Shown here: positions 16,532 through 24,645 of the stretch, in pieces
How the letters are laid out: every line of letters begins with the position of its first letter
Position numbering within the stretch: the stretch's first letter is position 1
NCBI GenBank assembly: GCA_934457095.1
Contig: CAKSHJ010000001.1
Span: 352,480-416,479, forward strand
Source of the DNA: an uncultured Eubacteriales bacterium
GTDB lineage: Bacteria; Bacillota; Clostridia; Oscillospirales; Acutalibacteraceae
Direction: 5' to 3'
DNA: 64,000 bases
Program-made: the position numbers and the translations under genes
Notes under the pieces: model-generated
Told to the model about the DNA's origin: nothing
The model's database searches: none
The model's input: only the letters and a program-made list of their open reading frames with translations

Positions 16532-17310
16532 TTCTGGAACAAATTGTAGAAAAGCGAAAACAACAGCTCATTGCCGAACAACATGCCGTTGCTCCGGAAA
16601 CCATGAAAACTCAGGCATTACAAAATACAAGATCGTGTATTTCTTTTTATAAGGCACTTAAACAACATACGCTTTCTGTGATTGCAGAAGTCAAAAAAGC
16701 CTCACCCTCCAAGGGACTAATTTGCGCAAAATTTGACCCGGTTGCTATCGCACGGGCATATGAAGCTGCCGGTGCAAACGCTATTTCCGTACTAACCGAG
16801 GAGCACTATTTTCAGGGCAGCAGCCGTTATTTAACCGAAATACGCCGGCAAGTAACCACTCTGCCCTTACTGAGAAAAGACTTTATTATAGACCCTTATC
16901 AAATTTACCAAGCAAAGTGCATCGGAGCAGATGCCATTTTGCTCATTGCCGCCGTTTTAGATACCGATACTTTAACGCAGTATTATAAAATCGCGCAGGA
17001 TTTAGGGCTGGAGTGCCTTGCCGAGGTACATAACAAACCGGAATTGGAGAGCGTATTGAAAGTAGGGTTTCCAGTTGTGGGCATTAACAACCGTAATCTG
17101 AAAACCTTTCAGGTTTCCTTAAATACCACCGCAAAACTTGCTCCTTTACTCCCAAAATCATGCGTACTGGTTTCTGAAAGCGGCATTGCAAGCAACACCG
17201 ACATGAAAACCGTGCGCGAGTACGGCGCAGACGCTGTTTTAATCGGAGAGACGCTGATGAAAAGTCAAAATATTGCGCAAACCATGGACGACCTGAGGAA
17301 ACCGATATGA
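16528..17310 (+). CDS. trpC: Indole-3-glycerol phosphate synthase
   Basis: A 260-residue TIM-barrel enzyme closing the indole ring. Motifs are EVKKASPSKG (catalytic Lys, about residue 52), LLRKDFIID, ECLAEVHN with the catalytic Glu, GINNRNLKTF and SESGI. The family is normally about 250-270 residues, so it is full length. The start overlaps the trpGD stop (ATGA) and its own stop overlaps the trpF start in the same way, so trpGD, trpC and trpF are translationally coupled. Confidence 0.97.
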   Translation: MILEQIVEKRKQQLIAEQHAVAPETMKTQALQNTRSCISFYKALKQHTLSVIAEVKKASPSKGLICAKFDPVAIARAYEAAGANAISVLTEEHYFQGSSRYLTEIRRQVTTLPLLRKDFIIDPYQIYQAKCIGADAILLIAAVLDTDTLTQYYKIAQDLGLECLAEVHNKPELESVLKVGFPVVGINNRNLKTFQVSLNTTAKLAPLLPKSCVLVSESGIASNTDMKTVREYGADAVLIGETLMKSQNIAQTMDDLRKPI

Positions 17311-17939
17311 ATGCGCCAAAATTAAAATTCTGTGGCATACGCCGTTGGCAGGACATTACCTACTTAAACGCATGTATGCCCGACTACGCGGGCTTTGTGT
17401 TTGCAAAAAGTCCTAGGCAAATTTCTGCCACAACAGCGGCGGCATTGGAGCAGGAATTACACCCTGCCATAAAACGGGTAGGCGTATTTGTGAACGAACC
17501 GATAGAGTCTCTACTGCAAACCGCCGTTCTTGCAAATTTAGATGCCTTGCAATTGCACGGCGATGAAGACGAAAACTATATTCGCCACTTACGCAGCGCC
17601 CTACAAATACCCTGCGAAATCTGGAAAGCGGTGCGTGTGCGCAAAGCGGCGCAAATTGCGAACGCAAACCGCCTGCCGGTTGATAAACTTCTATTTGACA
17701 GCTTTGCAGAAAATACTTATGGCGGCACGGGTACGGTTGCAAATTGGCAGCTATTGCGGCAGGCAAATGCGGAAAAGCCGTTTTTTCTGGCCGGCGGTTT
17801 AAACTCCCAAAATATTATGCAAGGCATACACAGCGTGCAGCCATTTGGTGTGGATTTATCCGGTGGCATCGAAACAGACGGTTATAAGGACAAAGAAAAA
17901 ATGCTGCAAATTACAAAATTGGTAAAACAACGGAAATGA
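17307..17939 (+). CDS. trpF: Phosphoribosylanthranilate isomerase
   Basis: A 210-residue TIM barrel. The general-base Cys lies in KFCGI (residue 9) and the general-acid Asp in LLFDSFAE (about residue 130). QLHGDED and the phosphate loops FLAGGLN and DLSGGIE complete the pattern. It is separate from trpC, unlike in enterobacteria. Overlaps with trpC and possibly trpB indicate coupled translation. Confidence 0.95.
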   Translation: MNAPKLKFCGIRRWQDITYLNACMPDYAGFVFAKSPRQISATTAAALEQELHPAIKRVGVFVNEPIESLLQTAVLANLDALQLHGDEDENYIRHLRSALQIPCEIWKAVRVRKAAQIANANRLPVDKLLFDSFAENTYGGTGTVANWQLLRQANAEKPFFLAGGLNSQNIMQGIHSVQPFGVDLSGGIETDGYKDKEKMLQITKLVKQRK

Positions 17940-17947
17940 GGAGTAAC

Positions 17948-19138
17948 ATGCGTACAAAAATAGGAAGATTCGGGGAATTCGGCGGGCAATATGTACCGGA
18001 AACCGTGATGAATGCTGTTCACGAACTGGAAACAGCCTACGATTTTTACAAACATGACCCGCAGTTTCAGCTGGAACTTGATAATCTCTATCATCATTAT
18101 GCCGCAAGGCCCTCTCTACTATATTATGCGAAACAAATGACCAAGGATTTGGGCGGCGCTAAAATTTATATAAAGCGCGAGGACCTCAACCATACCGGCT
18201 CACATAAAATCAATAATGTGTTGGGTCAGGCGCTGCTTGCCAAAAAAATGGGCAAAAAACGTCTGATTGCTGAAACCGGCGCCGGTCAGCACGGCGTTGC
18301 CACGGCCACGGTAGCAGCATTGTTCGGCATGGAGTGCGAGGTATATATGGGGCAAGAAGACATGGAGCGTCAGGCACTGAATGTATACCGTATGAATTTG
18401 CTGGGCGCAAAGGTAACAGGCGTAAAAAGCGGCACCCGCACCCTCAAGGATGCCGTAAATGAAGCCATGCGAGATTGGACCGCCAATGTGGAAAATACTT
18501 ACTATCTCATCGGTTCGGCCATGGGACCGCACCCCTACCCTACCATGGTACGCGATTTTCAGAAAATCATTGGTGAGGAAACAAAGCGTCAGCTCGCAAA
18601 AGCAGAAAATAAATTGCCCGACTGCGTGGTTGCCTGTGTAGGCGGCGGCTCAAATGCCATTGGCATGTTCTACGACTTTATCGCAGATAAACATGTGCGT
18701 TTGGTGGGTGCGGAGGCTGCCGGACACGGCACGCATACCAACCTGCATGCCGCTACGATTGCAAAAGGTTCCAAGGGTATTTTCCACGGTATGAAATCGC
18801 TTTTTCTGCAAAATGACGAGGGACAAATCAATCCGGTCTACTCCATTTCGGCCGGTCTGGACTATCCCGGTATCGGTCCGGAACACGCTCATTTGCACAC
18901 CAGCGGCAGAGCCGAATATATCAGCATTACGGACGAGGAAGCCGTTTGTGCATTTGAGTATCTTTCCCGCACTGAGGGCATTATTCCCGCCATTGAATCG
19001 GCACATGCGGTGGCGGCTGCCAGAAAAATTGCACCAGCCATGCAACCGCATGAAATTATGGTCATCTGTCTCTCCGGCAGAGGCGATAAGGACGTTTATC
19101 AAGTGGCCAAATACAGAGGGGTGAAGATTGATGAATAG
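17948..19138 (+). CDS. trpB: Tryptophan synthase beta chain
   Basis: A 396-residue PLP enzyme condensing indole with serine. The N terminus GEFGGQYVPE, the PLP Lys in HTGSHKINN (about residue 86), the catalytic Glu in AETGAGQHG, the phosphate loop CVGGGSNAIG and the C-terminal SGRGDKD are all present. I choose ATG 17948, placed 4 bp after GAGGAG; an ATG at 17936 overlapping the trpF stop would add four residues. It is a standard TrpB1 length, paired with trpA. Confidence 0.97.
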   Translation: MRTKIGRFGEFGGQYVPETVMNAVHELETAYDFYKHDPQFQLELDNLYHHYAARPSLLYYAKQMTKDLGGAKIYIKREDLNHTGSHKINNVLGQALLAKKMGKKRLIAETGAGQHGVATATVAALFGMECEVYMGQEDMERQALNVYRMNLLGAKVTGVKSGTRTLKDAVNEAMRDWTANVENTYYLIGSAMGPHPYPTMVRDFQKIIGEETKRQLAKAENKLPDCVVACVGGGSNAIGMFYDFIADKHVRLVGAEAAGHGTHTNLHAATIAKGSKGIFHGMKSLFLQNDEGQINPVYSISAGLDYPGIGPEHAHLHTSGRAEYISITDEEAVCAFEYLSRTEGIIPAIESAHAVAAARKIAPAMQPHEIMVICLSGRGDKDVYQVAKYRGVKIDE

Positions 19139-19919
19139 AATTGACCACAAATTTGCCGCATTAGAACAGCAACATAAAAAAGCGCTGATCCCTTTTATTA
19201 CCGCCGGTGACCCCGATTTTGCAACCACGGAACAGTTGGTGTTGAGTTTAGAGCAAAACGGTGCGGACATCATAGAATTAGGCGTACCGTTTTCCGACCC
19301 GATTGCAGAGGGTCCGGTGATTCAACAGGCCAGTTTGCGCTCATTGCAGGGCGGCACAACCTTAACCGGTATTTTTGAACTGGTGAAAAAATTACGCACA
19401 AAAACTCAAATTCCGCTGATTCTGATGATGTATGTCAATACCATTTACCGGTTTGGCATCGAGCGTTTTTTTACACTTTGCAAACAAACCGGCATTGACG
19501 CCGTGATTGTGCCCGATTTACCCTTTGAGGAACATGAAGAAATTGACGACTGTGCGCTTACAAACGGTGTTTATCCCATTAATTTGGTAGCGCCTACCTC
19601 TCAAAACCGCATTGCAGAAATTGCGCAAAACAGCAACGGCTTCTTATATTGCGTATCCTCCACCGGCGTGACCGGTATGCGCAATAGCTTTCAAACCGAC
19701 TTTGACCGCTTTTTCGGTATGGTAGAGCAATATGCAACGATTCCGTATTGCGTAGGCTTCGGCATTTCCTCGCCCGAACAGGTAAAAACTATGAAAAATT
19801 ATTGCAATGGCGTAATTGTGGGCAGCGCCATTGTAAAAATAGTGGGCGAATACGGCAAAAACTGCACAGAACCCATAGGGCAATTTGTAAAAAATCTGCG
19901 CAATGCATTGGACGACTAA
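19131..19919 (+). CDS. trpA: Tryptophan synthase alpha chain
   Basis: A 262-residue TIM barrel cleaving indole-3-glycerol phosphate. The catalytic Glu and Asp lie in IIELGVPFSDP (about residues 48-58), and the C-terminal phosphate loop reads GFGIS then VGSAIV. It overlaps the trpB end by 8 bp. The ATG at 19131 directly follows a TTG that I do not favour. It is the last gene of the trp operon and is followed by a terminator. Confidence 0.97.
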   Translation: MNRIDHKFAALEQQHKKALIPFITAGDPDFATTEQLVLSLEQNGADIIELGVPFSDPIAEGPVIQQASLRSLQGGTTLTGIFELVKKLRTKTQIPLILMMYVNTIYRFGIERFFTLCKQTGIDAVIVPDLPFEEHEEIDDCALTNGVYPINLVAPTSQNRIAEIAQNSNGFLYCVSSTGVTGMRNSFQTDFDRFFGMVEQYATIPYCVGFGISSPEQVKTMKNYCNGVIVGSAIVKIVGEYGKNCTEPIGQFVKNLRNALDD

Positions 19920-19926
19920 AAAATAA

Positions 19927-19964
19927 CAGAAGACCTTTCTACCGAAAAAGGCCTTCTGCTTTTA
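19927..19964. terminator. Terminator between trpA and the converging two-component operon
   Basis: CAGAAGACCTT pairs with AAGGCCTTCTG (one mismatch) and is followed by CTTTTA. A-rich sequence on the left would act for the minus strand, which also ends here. Confidence 0.75.
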
Positions 19965-19971
19965 TTTGCAG

Positions 19972-20835
19972 CTATACCGACAGATTCTCCAGACTGATAC
20001 CCGCAATTTGCCCCATGGAAACATTGTAAATTAAAATCACCCGGTAGCCTGAATCCAAGGTATAAATCAGTAAAATTTCCCGCTCCTGTATCACCGCGTC
20101 ATAGGCATCGCGATTTGTCTCTAAAAAACGCTCCAATATTTTTGCTGCACGACCTTGATTACAGTTTATAAATAAACGATATAGCGCCTCCGCAGCAGCG
20201 TTTATTTGATTTTGTCCTACCGTACTGTCCGCAAAACGGCTATATGCCTCCTCCACCTCGCTGCGAGAGGACTCATTTTGCGCCGCTTCGTTGTTCAGCA
20301 TATGTAAATATAAAATTTCACCGTTCTGATCCACCGCACATTGCACCGTATAACTTCCCGGCTCGCTCCATGTAAAATTAGACTGTCCCTGCACCGAAAA
20401 CAAATCAGTCTGTCCATAGGCATACCCGGTGCAGGTAAAGTCTTTCAAAAAATACGCCGGCACATTGTTTAGGGTCACCTTTTGAAAATAGGAAAGCACG
20501 TCGGTTTTCTCGGCACTGCCCACTGCCGAATACAACAAATCCGGTATTTGTGCCTGCTGTAAAAACGCTTTATCTTCATCGGTCAGAGGTGTGAGCAACT
20601 CCTGCTTATACTGCACCCATGGATAAATAGTGATTTCCTCCTCACGGCTCCAATAAAGAGGCTGTTTTTGCACAGTTTCCTCTTCCATATACACCATTTT
20701 ATCCTTATAATCAGGCATCCAGTACTGTATGCCACTGAGAAACAAATAGCCCAAACCCAAAATAACGGCGGCAATACAAAGCGTAATAAAAATCCGAAGT
20801 AAATACAACTTTCGTTCCGATGGCATAGGCTTCAC
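19972..20835 (-). CDS. Membrane-anchored protein of unknown function in a two-component operon
   Basis: A 287-residue protein that I do not recognise. It has one N-terminal membrane helix (about residues 14-36) after a basic start, so most of the chain should lie outside the cell. No metal or catalytic motif is seen; the C-terminal third contains alternating strands ending in YRVILIYNVSMGQIAGIS. Its start overlaps the end of the sensor kinase gene by ATGA, so it is made together with the kinase. YycH/YycI-type accessory proteins occupy the same position in WalRK operons, but sequence similarity to them is not evident to me. Confidence 0.7.
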   Translation of the reverse strand: MKPMPSERKLYLLRIFITLCIAAVILGLGYLFLSGIQYWMPDYKDKMVYMEEETVQKQPLYWSREEEITIYPWVQYKQELLTPLTDEDKAFLQQAQIPDLLYSAVGSAEKTDVLSYFQKVTLNNVPAYFLKDFTCTGYAYGQTDLFSVQGQSNFTWSEPGSYTVQCAVDQNGEILYLHMLNNEAAQNESSRSEVEEAYSRFADSTVGQNQINAAAEALYRLFINCNQGRAAKILERFLETNRDAYDAVIQEREILLIYTLDSGYRVILIYNVSMGQIAGISLENLSV

Positions 20836-22295
20836 TCATCCTCTCCCCTTTTGTCAAAAATAATTCTCACACAAGTTCCTTTGCCGGGTTCGCTTTCTAT
20901 TTGCAGTCTTGCCCCATGCAATTTCGCAATTTCCGTACACAAGGCAAGTCCCAAACCCGCTCCGCCGGCCTTTCTTGTACGCGATTTATCTATCATATAA
21001 AACGGCTGCATAATTTTATGCAGTTCTTCCTTAGGAATCCCAATACCGTAATCCTGTACGCAAATAATCAGTACCTCATCCTCCTGCTGCGCAAAAACAT
21101 CTATCCTCTGCCCGGCCTTAGATGCCTTAATAGCATTGTCAATTAAATTGTATATTAAAGATTTAAACAGCGCCTTGTCTACCAAAATATCTGCTTTACA
21201 TACCATTATCTGTAAGGCAATTTTGGAATTGGGCAGCGTAATTTGCAGCGATTGCCGCACCTCCTCCATGATGCCGTCCAAAGGCGCGGTTTGCCAATCC
21301 AATTGCGTTCTGCCAACGGTAATCAACTCCATCAGCTTGCCGGAAAGCGTTTTCAGGCGCTTGGTTTCCTCCACAATAATTCCGGCATATTCCCGCCGCT
21401 CCTTATCATCCACCGTGCGTTTAATACGCAACAAATCTGCAAACCCTAAAATTGAAGTCAGAGGCGTTTTCATTTCATGCGCCAAATTTGCAATAAAAGT
21501 ATTTCTGTCATCGGCAACGCTTTCCAAATTTTGCACATTCTGTTCAATAGCCTGCGCCATCTCGTTCATATTGCGCGAAAGTTGACAAAATTCCGTACTA
21601 CCGGTTTCCGGTAAACGCCTACTATAATTTCCTCGTGCAATTTGCCGTGTGCCCTCGTTAATTCTGCGCAGCGGCAACAATAGCAACCACACCACTGCCA
21701 GTAAAACAGAGGCAATCACCGTAGCGCTAATCATACTCATCACTACAACATCATGCATCTGCTGCTTGTACACGGTGTAAATTTCCGTCACATCAGAGGA
21801 GGTCACCAAATAATACGGTTGCCCCTCCAATAGAATCTGAGAAATTACCGTTAAATAAGATACTCCTTCATCATCTGCAATTTCCAGCCCATAACCACCC
21901 GAATGCTCTAATTGATTGAGCACACCCGTTTGCTCCGCTGTTTCCAAAAAGAAAAGCTCCGTTTGCTCTGCCCTGCTGTTGTAACTGAGCAAACGTTCCC
22001 GACCGGAATACAGCGAAAGTCCTACGGTTCGCGCACCTGACCGCGGTCCAAAAGCCGTTTGCGTTACCTTCAGCACCTCGTCCTGGGTTAAAAACACCTT
22101 ATTCTGCTTCAGTCGCTCGTAAATTACATTGTCTTTGAGCATAACCGACAAATATCTATGCTCGGAAACTGCGTTTTGCTCTTCACGCATCACTGTCAGT
22201 CGGTGGTTATTATAGAGCAGTAAAACAGAGGTTGCATCAACTGCCAAAATAACCAAAGCCAAGGCATATATAAAAATTTTTTGCCATAGCTTCAT
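20832..22295 (-). CDS. Sensor histidine kinase
   Basis: A 487-residue membrane kinase: two transmembrane helices (about 7-28 and 178-200) enclose an extracytoplasmic sensor domain of about 150 residues, followed by a HAMP domain. The H-box is ANLAHEMKTPLTS, the N-box NLIDNAIKAS, the G1 box DYGIGIP and the G2 box GGAGLGLAL. It follows the response regulator gene with no gap, so the two form a pair. The stimulus is unknown. The domain order and HisKA type resemble PhoR/ResE-like kinases of Firmicutes. Confidence 0.92.
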   Translation of the reverse strand: MKLWQKIFIYALALVILAVDATSVLLLYNNHRLTVMREEQNAVSEHRYLSVMLKDNVIYERLKQNKVFLTQDEVLKVTQTAFGPRSGARTVGLSLYSGRERLLSYNSRAEQTELFFLETAEQTGVLNQLEHSGGYGLEIADDEGVSYLTVISQILLEGQPYYLVTSSDVTEIYTVYKQQMHDVVVMSMISATVIASVLLAVVWLLLLPLRRINEGTRQIARGNYSRRLPETGSTEFCQLSRNMNEMAQAIEQNVQNLESVADDRNTFIANLAHEMKTPLTSILGFADLLRIKRTVDDKERREYAGIIVEETKRLKTLSGKLMELITVGRTQLDWQTAPLDGIMEEVRQSLQITLPNSKIALQIMVCKADILVDKALFKSLIYNLIDNAIKASKAGQRIDVFAQQEDEVLIICVQDYGIGIPKEELHKIMQPFYMIDKSRTRKAGGAGLGLALCTEIAKLHGARLQIESEPGKGTCVRIIFDKRGEDE

Positions 22296-22955
22296 TTAAG
22301 TATTCCTCTCTAAGCGATAGCCCAGCTTGGGTATGGTAACGAGCTTCTGATGCAGTCCCATTTTCTTGCGAATTTGCTGCACATGAATATCCACCGTGCG
22401 GGTTTCTCCCATAAATTCATAGCCCCATACCGTAGCAAGTAGTCGCTCTCTGGTCAGAGCAATGTCCTGATTTTTCAAAAAAAATGCTAAAATATCAAAT
22501 TCCTTAGGGGTCAGACTAACGAGCTGTTCCCCTTTTTTCACCGTATGCTCGTCCATATTCATGGTAATATCTCCGTAACAAATAACATTGTTGCTTTTAT
22601 GGGCGCGACGCAACACCACCTCAATTCTTGCCAACAGTTCTACCGTTTCAAACGGCTTTACAATATAATCCTCCGCACCCAATTTCAGCCCTTTGACTTT
22701 ATCCATTACATCTTGCAGAGCCGTTAGAAAAATGACCGCCGTTTCCTCCTTGTTAATCGACTCTATCACCTCAAAACCGTCCATATCGGGCAGCATAACA
22801 TCGAGCAATACCAAATCGTAAGCCATAGAAGTTACCAACTCTACCGCTCGTTTTCCATTGTTACAGCTCTCAGATTCATAACCGCCGATAGACAGCGTTG
22901 CCTCCAGCATTTTTGCAATATTGATGTCATCCTCCACAATCAATATTTTTGCCAT
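22296..22955 (-). CDS. OmpR/PhoB-type response regulator
   Basis: A 219-residue regulator. The receiver domain (1-120) has the acidic VEDD pair, the phospho-acceptor Asp in LLDVMLPDMDG and the conserved Lys in VKPFE. The C-terminal winged helix ends with TRTVDIHVQQIRKKMG. I choose ATG 22955, which follows AGAGGTGA by 4 bp; 22 extra upstream codons in frame lie over the promoter and are rejected. It is first in the operon regulator-kinase-accessory protein. Confidence 0.92.
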   Translation of the reverse strand: MAKILIVEDDINIAKMLEATLSIGGYESESCNNGKRAVELVTSMAYDLVLLDVMLPDMDGFEVIESINKEETAVIFLTALQDVMDKVKGLKLGAEDYIVKPFETVELLARIEVVLRRAHKSNNVICYGDITMNMDEHTVKKGEQLVSLTPKEFDILAFFLKNQDIALTRERLLATVWGYEFMGETRTVDIHVQQIRKKMGLHQKLVTIPKLGYRLERNT

Positions 22956-22979
22956 ATTCTCACCTCTTCTATTATTAAA

Positions 22980-23008
22980 AATATAGCATTGTGCGCACAA
23001 TTTTACAA
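22980..23008 (-). promoter_or_regulatory. Promoter with palindrome in the spacer, two-component operon
   Basis: TTGTAA (23003-23008) and TATATT (22980-22985) are 17 bp apart on the minus strand. The spacer contains the perfect 14-bp palindrome ATTGTGCGCACAAT (22988-23001), a likely operator placed where a bound protein would block RNA polymerase. Confidence 0.65.
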
Positions 23009-23013
23009 TAGCC

Positions 23014-24279
23014 TTAATCACGCCTCTTCGTTTCTCGTTTCAAAGTCGGTTTTTCCTGCTTTGCAATCCAAGTCTCCGTACGGTGCAAAGCAACGCTTTC
23101 CTTACTTTGTGGCGGCTCACTCGCATGGTTTTTAATACCCGTTGCAGTATATACCAGCAAAAACAGCATACCCGTCTGCACCCAAAAAATCGTAGCGTCA
23201 GTACAACCGTGAATCAGAACCGCTGCAAACATGACCAACACTAAAATATTGTCGTTTTGGTATGCGTGCACCCAGAATCGCTGCATGAGCTTTTTCAGTT
23301 GCAGCAGCGTATAGAAAAAAATTGCACAACCACCTATTACACCGAAATTCAACAGCGTATCTAAAAATAAATTGTGCGCATGGAAGGTCGCAAATCCGCC
23401 GTACATGGGCCATACCATGCGGTAAGCACCCGGTCCCATGCCAAACAGCGCATGGTCCGCAATTCCCTTCAACGAGGTGCTCCAAATATCAATGCGCCCG
23501 CGGAAAATATCCGTGGCCGTATCCACACGCGGAAATATTTGCCCCGAAAGCAAAATCATGGCCGTTACCGCAATAAAGAGAAATAACACTGTCATTGCGG
23601 ATTTCTTTTTGCCTTTTGCTGTCAGGTAAATCAACATCGTTAAAAATACCGTCATGCACGACGACATACTCGCCGACAAATATAAACCGATCAGGTTCAC
23701 CAAAATGACTCCTATGTACCACTTTCGCATTTTTAAATTGCCGTTTGTAAAAATACGGTACATCGTAATCATCACCACAAATTCTATCATCATGCCGTAA
23801 TAATTCGCATTGGTAAAGGTCGAAGGCGGTCTGCCATCTACCGTAATCCAGGAAAACCAAAACATTTGCACCACCGCTACCGGCACACAAATCACACTGG
23901 TAAAGCAAGCGGTATCCAGCATCATTTCAAACAATCTGCGGGTCATAATCGCCTTGCCGTAAAACATGACGATCAGCGCTATTAAGAATACCAGCGAATA
24001 CAGAATACCCGTTACATTTTGATAAACCGCACTCACCGTAACACTATACAGCATGACGCCCATAATAAACAAATTAGACGAGTTGCAAAACACAGCCCCT
24101 CTGACCTTTTTTTGCAACAGCGCAACAATAACCGCAGCAAACATGCAAGCAAGGGTAATATAAAAAGGAAGAAAAACGGAAATAACCAATGAAAGCATCG
24201 TGATACCGTTTAACCCCTGCGCTTTGGCATGCTGCAAAGCGTTTTGAATTCTGTTAATAATAACCTCAGTCCCCCGCAT
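23014..24279 (-). CDS. O-antigen ligase / Wzy polymerase-like membrane protein
   Basis: A protein of about 421 residues with 10 to 12 hydrophobic helices and the family's large extracytoplasmic loop, including a GMGPGAYR motif (about residue 315) followed by the AHNLFLDTLLNFG segment. Wzy_C proteins polymerise or ligate surface glycans using lipid-linked donors. The start is uncertain: ATG 24279 has no clear ribosome binding site, and a GACTGAGG lies inside the first codons, so a non-standard start further in is possible. No glycosyltransferase genes are adjacent. The basic C terminus is predicted to be cytoplasmic. Confidence 0.75.
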   Translation of the reverse strand: MRGTEVIINRIQNALQHAKAQGLNGITMLSLVISVFLPFYITLACMFAAVIVALLQKKVRGAVFCNSSNLFIMGVMLYSVTVSAVYQNVTGILYSLVFLIALIVMFYGKAIMTRRLFEMMLDTACFTSVICVPVAVVQMFWFSWITVDGRPPSTFTNANYYGMMIEFVVMITMYRIFTNGNLKMRKWYIGVILVNLIGLYLSASMSSCMTVFLTMLIYLTAKGKKKSAMTVLFLFIAVTAMILLSGQIFPRVDTATDIFRGRIDIWSTSLKGIADHALFGMGPGAYRMVWPMYGGFATFHAHNLFLDTLLNFGVIGGCAIFFYTLLQLKKLMQRFWVHAYQNDNILVLVMFAAVLIHGCTDATIFWVQTGMLFLLVYTATGIKNHASEPPQSKESVALHRTETWIAKQEKPTLKRETKRRD

Positions 24280-24484
24280 TTTATAAAATATGGATATCAA
24301 ATTATATGCAAAACAAGATATTGTTATTGTAGCATAGAAAAATTTGCAATGCAATTTCTTTTGCCGGTTGTGTAAAAATCCGTCATACAGCAGCGGAAAA
24401 GCGACAAGTTCGCCACCGGTTTTTATGAAATATGCCGAATTTGTCTAAAAAAACCGAATTTACATGCAAACTCATAAATTCATC

Positions 24485-24513
24485 TACAAATCGCGCCCAA
24501 AATCATGTATAAT
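24485..24513 (+). promoter_or_regulatory. Possible promoter for the P-type ATPase
   Basis: A perfect TATAAT at 24508-24513 has a weak -35 box (TACAAA, 24485-24490) 17 bp upstream. The leader to the start codon is about 125 nt. The rest of the 24280-24645 intergenic stretch is AT-rich and I see no further element in it. Confidence 0.45.
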
Positions 24514-24645
24514 AGAATTATGTATGAACCGGTAATTTTTATTTGTATTTTTTTTGAATACTAATTTTGCATTTATCCTAATATATTGGTATGTACCTTT
24601 CCCCGCAATTTTAGCTCATACATAGTTCCATTACAGGAGATGAAT

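Noticed and set aside
24429..24435. TGCCGAA as a second 0A-box upstream of the P-type ATPase
   Set aside because: It is a degenerate match in a region with no sporulation link; such heptamers are expected by chance.
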